27,897 nucleotides of DNA, taken from IMG/VR virus record IMGVR_UViG_3300037427_000638, positions 1 to 27,897 of that record; one strand, given 5' to 3'. The notes under the pieces are model-generated. The model was not told where the DNA came from and did not search any database. It saw only the letters and a list, made by a program, of their open reading frames with translations. Below, in pieces: positions 23,483-27,897 of the stretch (position 1 is the stretch's first letter; every line of letters starts with the position of its first letter). The stretch comes from a virus. The position numbers and the translations under genes were made by a program.

Positions 23483-24527
23483 ATTCTATCTCCTTAGTAG
23501 CCGCTAAGTCAAGCGGGAAATTGTGTGCGTTCCTTTCATGCATTACTTCCATTCCTAAGTTAGCCCTGTTGAGCACGTCAGCCCATGTTGGAATAACCTT
23601 ACCACTGGAGTCAACGATAGACTGATTGAAGTTAAAGCCGTTGAGATTAAAAGCCATGGTGCTGACTCCCATAGAGGTAAGCCATATGCAAACGACTGGG
23701 AAAACAGCAAGGAAAAAATGAAGAGAACGAGAATTATTAAAGCTAGCATATTGAAAAATAAGTCTACCAAAGTAGCCATGTGCAGCTACAATGTTATAAG
23801 TTTCTTCTTCTTGTCCAAATTTATATCCGTAATTCTGGGATTCAGTCTCAGTCGTTTCTCGAACCAGTGAAGATGTAACCAGGGAACCATGCATAGCAGC
23901 GAAGAGAGCTCCGCCAAACATCCCCGCAACTCCCAACATATGGAAAGGATGCATAAGGATATTATGTTCCGCTTGAAAGACAAACATAAAGTTGAACGTC
24001 CCTGATATCCCCAACGGCATACCGTCAGAGAAACTTCCTTGTCCGAACGGATAAACCAAGAAGACTGCAAAGGCAGCTGAGACTGGGGCACTATAAGCAA
24101 CACAAATCCATGGTCGCATCCCTAATCTATAACTAAGTTCCCATTGGCGTCCCATGTATGCTGCGATACCGATGAGAAAGTGGAATACAATAAGTTGATA
24201 TGGTCCTCCGTTATATAACCATTCGTCGATGGTTGCAGCTTCCCAGATTGGGTAGAAGTGAAGACCGATTGCGTTGCTTGATGGGACGATAGCCCCTGAG
24301 ATGATGTTGTTTCCATAGAGTAATGATCCAGCAACAGGTTCACGTATTCCGTCTATGTCTACAGGCGGTGCTGCGATGAAAGCGATAATGAATACTGTTG
24401 CTGCAGTAAGTAAGCATGGAATCATAAGGACACCGAACCAACCAACGTATAGTCGGTTGTCGGTATCTGTTACCCACTTGCAGAACTGATTCCAATTATT
24501 CTGTTGAGGTATAGCAAGAGTACTCAT
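23475..24527 (-). CDS. psbA: Photosystem II reaction-centre protein D1
   Basis: A complete D1 of 350 residues, two fewer than the usual number before the reaction-centre ligands. Conserved residues, in host numbering, include D170 (here D168 in SFSDGMP), E189/H190 (E187/H188 in FQAEHN), the chlorophyll ligand H198 (H196), and the Mn-cluster set H332, E333, H337, D342 and A344 (here H330, E331, H335, D340, A342 in [14 protein letters not shown]). Residue 130 is Gln, the low-light type. During infection phage D1 replaces host D1 lost to photodamage and keeps photosystem II supplying energy. The processed C-terminal extension is only 8 residues and atypical (ATKEIEYA). No intron interrupts the gene. 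The start overlaps the upstream stop as TAATG. It sits between scaffold and capsid, as in several T7-like cyanophages. Confidence 0.98.
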   Translation of the reverse strand: MSTLAIPQQNNWNQFCKWVTDTDNRLYVGWFGVLMIPCLLTAATVFIIAFIAAPPVDIDGIREPVAGSLLYGNNIISGAIVPSSNAIGLHFYPIWEAATIDEWLYNGGPYQLIVFHFLIGIAAYMGRQWELSYRLGMRPWICVAYSAPVSAAFAVFLVYPFGQGSFSDGMPLGISGTFNFMFVFQAEHNILMHPFHMLGVAGMFGGALFAAMHGSLVTSSLVRETTETESQNYGYKFGQEEETYNIVAAHGYFGRLIFQYASFNNSRSLHFFLAVFPVVCIWLTSMGVSTMAFNLNGFNFNQSIVDSSGKVIPTWADVLNRANLGMEVMHERNAHNFPLDLAATKEIEYA

Positions 24528-24790
24528 TAAGGTATCTGACTTGTATAAAGGTGGGTAGTAGTGGTAGGTGGGGTTATGTCAGCACCAGTAGCACTGGCAC
24601 CTGTGTTAGGTGGTGAAGCATTGACACTTTCAACACCTTTGGGTGAAACTTTAGCATGTTCATAGCCTGCTATGCTACCTTGCTCTCTATAGGGTGCAAG
24701 GAACCAGCTGTTACCAGTAGTATGTACTACATATGTTACTGCATTATCAGCAATTAATGTAGTACTATCTGGGTCATAACCCATTGGCAT
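24527..24790 (-). CDS. Unknown 87-residue protein upstream of psbA
   Basis: The protein starts [26 protein letters not shown]. It contains an aromatic phrase [18 protein letters not shown], and the last third is rich in Thr, Pro, Ala and Ser ([24 protein letters not shown]), probably flexible. It has a strong AAGGAG ribosome site 7 bases before the ATG, and its stop shares one base with the psbA start, so psbA translation is likely coupled to it. No signal peptide or membrane segment is seen. It is not a high-light-inducible protein, which often accompanies phage psbA. The function is unknown; a small virion protein is one guess, from its place after the scaffold. Confidence 0.8.
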   Translation of the reverse strand: MPMGYDPDSTTLIADNAVTYVVHTTGNSWFLAPYREQGSIAGYEHAKVSPKGVESVNASPPNTGASATGADITPPTTTTHLYTSQIP

Positions 24791-24801
24791 AGTAATTCTC
24801 C

Positions 24802-25632
24802 TTAGAAGTTTAAGTTAGATTGTTCTAATTTATTATAAACATCCTGTCTATATGCAGGATCGTTGTCGTATCTATCATCAGCCATGGCACGTACTACTTC
24901 AGCTTGACTTCGGAAACCCTCAGTTGCTGTAGCTGCTTTGCCTTGTATCATCTCACCTTCAGAACCATTTGAATCTGCATACCTATAGTAAAGGGCTTGT
25001 AAAGCTAGGTTAATAGTAGATAAGTTACCTGATTCAAGTGCATTATCATAAGCTTGGATCTCTCCTTCAGTGAAGTTTTCTTGAGCCCAACCTATCATAT
25101 TTTTATAAGCTTGCTCTCCTCCTACTGCGTCTTGAATAGCATTCACTTCTTCATCTCCTAGTTCAGCAGGTGAATCAGCACCGGGATCTTGATAACCACC
25201 ATCAGCTACCATCTTATTGATACGAGTGTAGGCTTCCATTACTTCCTTACCACTCATCTCTTCGATAGCTTTAGCTGTGTCAGCTGTAATCTCACCATTC
25301 TCAGCAAACTCTTCAGATGCTTTGAAGACTACATCAGCTTGAGGGTCATCCTCGAAAGGATTTATCTCTTCCTCATCCGTAGATTTTTCTTCTACAGGTT
25401 CAGAATCAGGTTCGGTTTCTTTTGTATCCGGCTCAGATTTTTCCCCCATTTTTCTTTGGAGTTCTATGTAAGCCTGTTCTAATTCTTCTGCGTCCTTATA
25501 CTTCCCAGCCAGCAGTTCATTCTCTTCTTGACCTAGTTTCTCTGCGATCTCTAGTGATTCAGCATCCCTTTCTTCGGTAGCTTCTAGTGCTTGAGGGTCA
25601 TCACTAGGATCGTATGTCATATTAATTGCCAT
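24802..25632 (-). CDS. Capsid assembly scaffold (T7 gp9-like)
   Basis: The protein has 276 residues (T7 gp9 has 307). It is very acidic, with Glu/Asp-rich runs (for example KETEPDSEPVEEKSTDEEEI at about 70-90), high helix propensity, and a basic/aromatic C-terminus (RYDNDPAYRQDVYNKLEQSNLNF). Scaffold proteins bind the capsid protein through the C-terminus and leave before the shell matures. Its position, directly after the portal region and before the capsid gene, matches T7. The first ATG (25632) overlaps the previous gene by 11 bases. An in-frame ATG four codons later (MTYDP) lies just after that gene's stop and is a possible alternative start. Confidence 0.92.
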   Translation of the reverse strand: MAINMTYDPSDDPQALEATEERDAESLEIAEKLGQEENELLAGKYKDAEELEQAYIELQRKMGEKSEPDTKETEPDSEPVEEKSTDEEEINPFEDDPQADVVFKASEEFAENGEITADTAKAIEEMSGKEVMEAYTRINKMVADGGYQDPGADSPAELGDEEVNAIQDAVGGEQAYKNMIGWAQENFTEGEIQAYDNALESGNLSTINLALQALYYRYADSNGSEGEMIQGKAATATEGFRSQAEVVRAMADDRYDNDPAYRQDVYNKLEQSNLNF

Positions 25633-25864
25633 AATTTGTATTAGTTTCTAGTCCTCCGAGACCAACATGAGTGACTACTCCACCAGGAGGGTGGATGATA
25701 GGCTCACCTATTAAAGTTTCTTGAGCGTACTTAAATTTGTTGGTATCGAAAGAGGTGGGTTTAGCTATTTCTGTGCCTTCAAGCTTAGGCTTGGGCTGGA
25801 TTTTGGGCTTGCTGTTCCGGACTTTCTTCGGTCTGGTAGCCTTGACCTTGACCTCCTGTGACAT
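25622..25864 (-). CDS. Small basic protein overlapping the portal 3' end
   Basis: The protein has 80 residues from the ATG at 25864 (MSQEVKVKATRPKKVRN). The frame could extend two codons to a TTG, but GAGGAG lies about 10 bases before the ATG. The N-terminal half is rich in Lys, Pro and Arg (SKPKIQPKPKL), and the C-terminal half has PPGGVVTHVGLGGLETNTNYG. It overlaps the portal reading frame by 80 bases in another frame. It is the only frame that fills the 150 bases between portal and scaffold, which supports it as real. The function is unknown; a capsid-associated role is suggested only by neighbours. Confidence 0.75.
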   Translation of the reverse strand: MSQEVKVKATRPKKVRNSKPKIQPKPKLEGTEIAKPTSFDTNKFKYAQETLIGEPIIHPPGGVVTHVGLGGLETNTNYGN

Positions 25865-27425
25865 TTGCAATCATCTCCTCTGCGTTAGGGTTTTTAGATG
25901 GATCAGCGATAGGAGAATTCATAAACGATCCAGCTTGTGATGCCATGGTTTGATCCATTTCAGCATCTTGTGCATCTTGTGCTTCCTGTTGCTGTTGATC
26001 CATAGACTTAACAAGATTGAGTACATCAATTCCTTGTGCAGCTGCAAGACGTTTAATTGCTTCATCAGCATTAACATACTTAGTCATAGCTTCTGGACCA
26101 AGTACTTGTGAGATAGTGGTGATGAATGTTGTTAATGATTCTCTATCTTGACCACGACCTAGTGCATTAATACCTGCTACGATAGTAGGTTTAACTATGC
26201 CTTTAGGTATACGTGGTAACTCACCTGTTCTTTGTAAGGTAAGTAGTTTTCTATTTAGATATGGTACTAAGAACTCAACAGTTAACAGTGAGAATAAACC
26301 ACCGAGTTGTTGTTCTAGTTCTAGTTGTGTGAGGCGTACCTCTTCAGCTGTAGTGCGTTCACTCTGCCTTATGTTTAATACTAGGTGAGCTTCAAGTAAA
26401 CGTTTCTCTATCTGTTGGGACAACTCCGAAGCTGTACGGAAATCTGCTGTCTTACCAACTTGGATGACACCTATATCATCAGGACGTCCTTGGACTATTG
26501 CTCCATTACCTGCCTGCGCTATTGTGGCTGGCTTAGTAGAGCTTGAGGGTGATACAGTAAAGATTACTTTTGCAGCCGCTGCAGAGCCTTCTACGAGTGC
26601 CTGAGAGAGTGCTTCCAATGATCGGAAGTCTCCTAAGAACTCTTCTACTCTACCACGTCCATAATTCTCACCATCAATTGAGTTGAATCTTAATACTAAC
26701 CATGGTGTAGCATCCTTAGGTGCTTTACCTTCAGTATTAGGAATTATTTTATCGAATGCTTCTTGGTGCCACACCCATTTGTTACCTCGTAACTTAACAC
26801 AGGTGTAAACTTCCACATCTTCAGTATTGCCACTAGTACCTTGTGTGCCATAGTCACCGGGATGATTTGGTCTCCCCGATAGTGCTAAGAACTCAGCTGG
26901 TAGTAGCTCTCTGTTTATTAATTCTTTTGTGGCGATCTCAATTACGTTGCCGCTTCCATCTCGTTCTATAACATATCTGTTCAATGGATAATGCTTAATT
27001 CCATCCTTACCCATAAATAATAGGGCGTTACCACCTACAACTAGATGTTTTATCGCTTGGTGTATCGTTACTCTATCACTTGAAGCTGCGATAGAATCCA
27101 TTACCTGTCTTTCAAGTTTCGAGAAACTTAAGTCAAGTTCAGACCGTACATCTTTTGGTAGTTCTGTTCCAAGTTTATCATCTTGAATCTGAAACTTAAA
27201 GAAGGTGCTTTGTGGTGGTAGTAAAGCCAGCATTAATTTAGCTGCCAATGTTACTACACACTTAGCTCCAACGGATTGCCAAGGGGTATCTAGTTTTATA
27301 TGTGATGTTCTACCCTCATCATTTTGAATGAGGTAAGGAAGTGTAAGCTTAGAGCATTGAACTGCAGTGTCAAGAAACTGTGTCCGGTTCCTAGTAAGGT
27401 GATCGTACCTTTTACGTGCGTTCAT
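25785..27425 (-). CDS. Portal (head-tail connector) protein, T7 gp8-like
   Basis: The protein has 546 residues (T7 gp8 has 536). Family phrases are visible: LTLPYLIQ near residue 28, then TPWQSVGAKCVVTLAAKLMLALLPPQSTFFKF at about 47-78, then VVGGNALLFM and PWLVLRFNSIDGENYGRGRVEEFLGDFRSLE. The dodecameric portal sits at the unique capsid vertex, conducts DNA and binds the terminase and tail adaptor. The last 60 residues are Gln/Ala/Pro-rich and low in complexity; the final part is overlapped by the next gene in another frame. It starts seven bases after the stop of the upstream small gene. Confidence 0.95.
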   Translation of the reverse strand: MNARKRYDHLTRNRTQFLDTAVQCSKLTLPYLIQNDEGRTSHIKLDTPWQSVGAKCVVTLAAKLMLALLPPQSTFFKFQIQDDKLGTELPKDVRSELDLSFSKLERQVMDSIAASSDRVTIHQAIKHLVVGGNALLFMGKDGIKHYPLNRYVIERDGSGNVIEIATKELINRELLPAEFLALSGRPNHPGDYGTQGTSGNTEDVEVYTCVKLRGNKWVWHQEAFDKIIPNTEGKAPKDATPWLVLRFNSIDGENYGRGRVEEFLGDFRSLEALSQALVEGSAAAAKVIFTVSPSSSTKPATIAQAGNGAIVQGRPDDIGVIQVGKTADFRTASELSQQIEKRLLEAHLVLNIRQSERTTAEEVRLTQLELEQQLGGLFSLLTVEFLVPYLNRKLLTLQRTGELPRIPKGIVKPTIVAGINALGRGQDRESLTTFITTISQVLGPEAMTKYVNADEAIKRLAAAQGIDVLNLVKSMDQQQQEAQDAQDAEMDQTMASQAGSFMNSPIADPSKNPNAEEMIANVTGGQGQGYQTEESPEQQAQNPAQA

Positions 27426-27431
27426 TGTTTT

Positions 27432-27779
27432 TTATAAGTTAGCTGTTCCACCAGATCCTGGGACATTAGCTGAAGGTGTAGCACTAGGGTTAAGTTGTAT
27501 TCTTAATCCAGCTAATCCTTTAGCTTTCTTAGCTTTTTTCTGTCTTCTAACACCTGTATTTGCATCATCTAAGTTACTCTTTACCTTAGTAGGATTAGGA
27601 GTATAGTCTAATGCATCAGGTTTCTTATCTATCATGGACTGCATTGCAGCCATAGTTTTATCATTAGATGCCTTTATAGCTGCTGCTTCTCTTGTCGCAG
27701 AGTCTCTGGCGTCTCGTGCTGCTTTTTCAGCAGCTCTTCGTGCATCTCTAGCAGCATTTTTTCCTGGCCACCAACACAT
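27432..27779 (-). CDS. Small pre-portal protein, 115 residues (possibly T7 gp7.3-like)
   Basis: The protein begins MCWWPGKNAARDARRAAEKAARDARDS. That is a short Cys/Trp start followed by a long Ala/Arg/Lys helix to about residue 50. A basic stretch (RRQKKAKKAKGLAGLRI, about 78-94) and a Pro/Ser/Gly tail follow. Short proteins starting MCW or MC and ending in a GLRI-type motif often precede the portal gene in T7-like phages. T7 gp7.3, a tail-assembly/host-range protein, lies in the same place. The link is positional and compositional, not firm. Confidence 0.7.
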   Translation of the reverse strand: MCWWPGKNAARDARRAAEKAARDARDSATREAAAIKASNDKTMAAMQSMIDKKPDALDYTPNPTKVKSNLDDANTGVRRQKKAKKAKGLAGLRIQLNPSATPSANVPGSGGTANL

Positions 27780-27781
27780 AA

Positions 27782-27897
27782 TTAAAGTTCCTCGTCATCT
27801 ATACGTGATTGAATCCAACTAACAATAGACCTTTGACCAGCCTTATACATTATAGATTCTATTTGTTCTTTTGGGTGGGGGTTAACGGGTGGGAATT
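27782..27897 (-). CDS. C-terminal end of an unidentified protein (5' part outside window)
   Basis: The frame is open from the window edge and ends with a TAA two bases before the next ATG. The visible C-terminal 37 or so residues include NPHPKEQIESIMYKAGQRS and end WIQSRIDDEEL. The AGQRSIV.WI pattern followed by an acidic tail recalls a small conserved protein upstream of the portal in cyanopodoviruses, but I cannot name its function. The tight spacing to the pre-portal gene places it in the same transcript. Confidence 0.7.
   Translation of the reverse strand, partial: FPPVNPHPKEQIESIMYKAGQRSIVSWIQSRIDDEEL

Noticed and set aside
23555-24343. Three consecutive minus-strand frames of 73-105 codons inside psbA, in another frame
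   Set aside because: psbA is fully conserved in its own frame; these are off-frame shadows without start signals or family resemblance.
24527-24790. A high-light-inducible (hli) gene, often next to phage psbA
   Set aside because: The product lacks the hli chlorophyll-binding helix (E..NGR.AM.G) and has no membrane segment.
25189-25482. Plus-strand frame of 97 codons rich in Phe, Leu and Arg, looking like a membrane protein
   Set aside because: It is the antisense of Glu/Lys-rich scaffold codons, which give Phe/Leu/Arg-rich frames by chance.
25865-25870. TTG start for the gene overlapping the portal
   Set aside because: An ATG two codons downstream has an acceptable GAGGAG spacing and is the simpler start.

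Overview
This window is the late (structural) module of a T7-like cyanophage (a marine cyanopodovirus, Autographivirales-type). Every convincing gene lies on the minus strand, so the module reads from right to left. The order of head and tail genes matches T7 genes 8 to 17: portal, scaffold, major capsid, tail tubular A, tail tubular B, small gp13-like protein, internal virion proteins gp14, gp15 and gp16, and tail fibre. A complete psbA gene (photosystem II protein D1) sits between the scaffold and capsid genes. Phage psbA points to a host among marine Synechococcus or Prochlorococcus. The sequence is A+T-rich by eye, which fits such phages.

Layout in the direction of transcription. (1) 27897-25622: the end of an unidentified gene, a small pre-portal protein, the portal, and a small gene overlapping the portal 3' end. 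(2) 25632-24802: acidic scaffold. (3) 24790-22728: accessory insertion, made of an 87-residue unknown, psbA, a chain of micro-genes (18 and 51 residues, and possibly 16), and a signal-peptide-bearing beta-barrel-like protein. A strong intrinsic terminator closes it. (4) 22554-20422: capsid cassette, made of a 183-residue putative structural protein, the major capsid protein and two small Cys-containing proteins. A second strong terminator closes it at the position of T7 Tphi. (5) 20369-8545: tail tube and ejection (core) proteins. (6) 8538-999: T7-type tail fibre, a lectin/repeat fibre, a 48-residue gene, another fibre and a 64-residue gene. (7) 1002-1: three overlapping small genes, one with a single membrane segment, one holin-like with two, and one with a signal peptide that runs off the window. 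These could be a lysis or membrane module, but that is unproven.

Most genes are packed with ATGA or TAATG overlaps, which suggests long polycistronic messages and translational coupling. Non-coding DNA is concentrated in three gaps of about 170 bases around the capsid and accessory cassettes (23085-23268, 22555-22727 and 21837-22002). All three are rich in hairpins. No gene-free stretch exceeds 300 bases.

The parts most worth a second look are the psbA-to-capsid interval (micro-genes, structured RNA, a porin-like protein and a D1 with an unusual short tail), the paired terminators around the capsid cassette, a dockerin-like calcium loop in the gp15-like ejection protein, and the modular fibres. 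I saw no tRNA, CRISPR array, integrase or insertion sequence.
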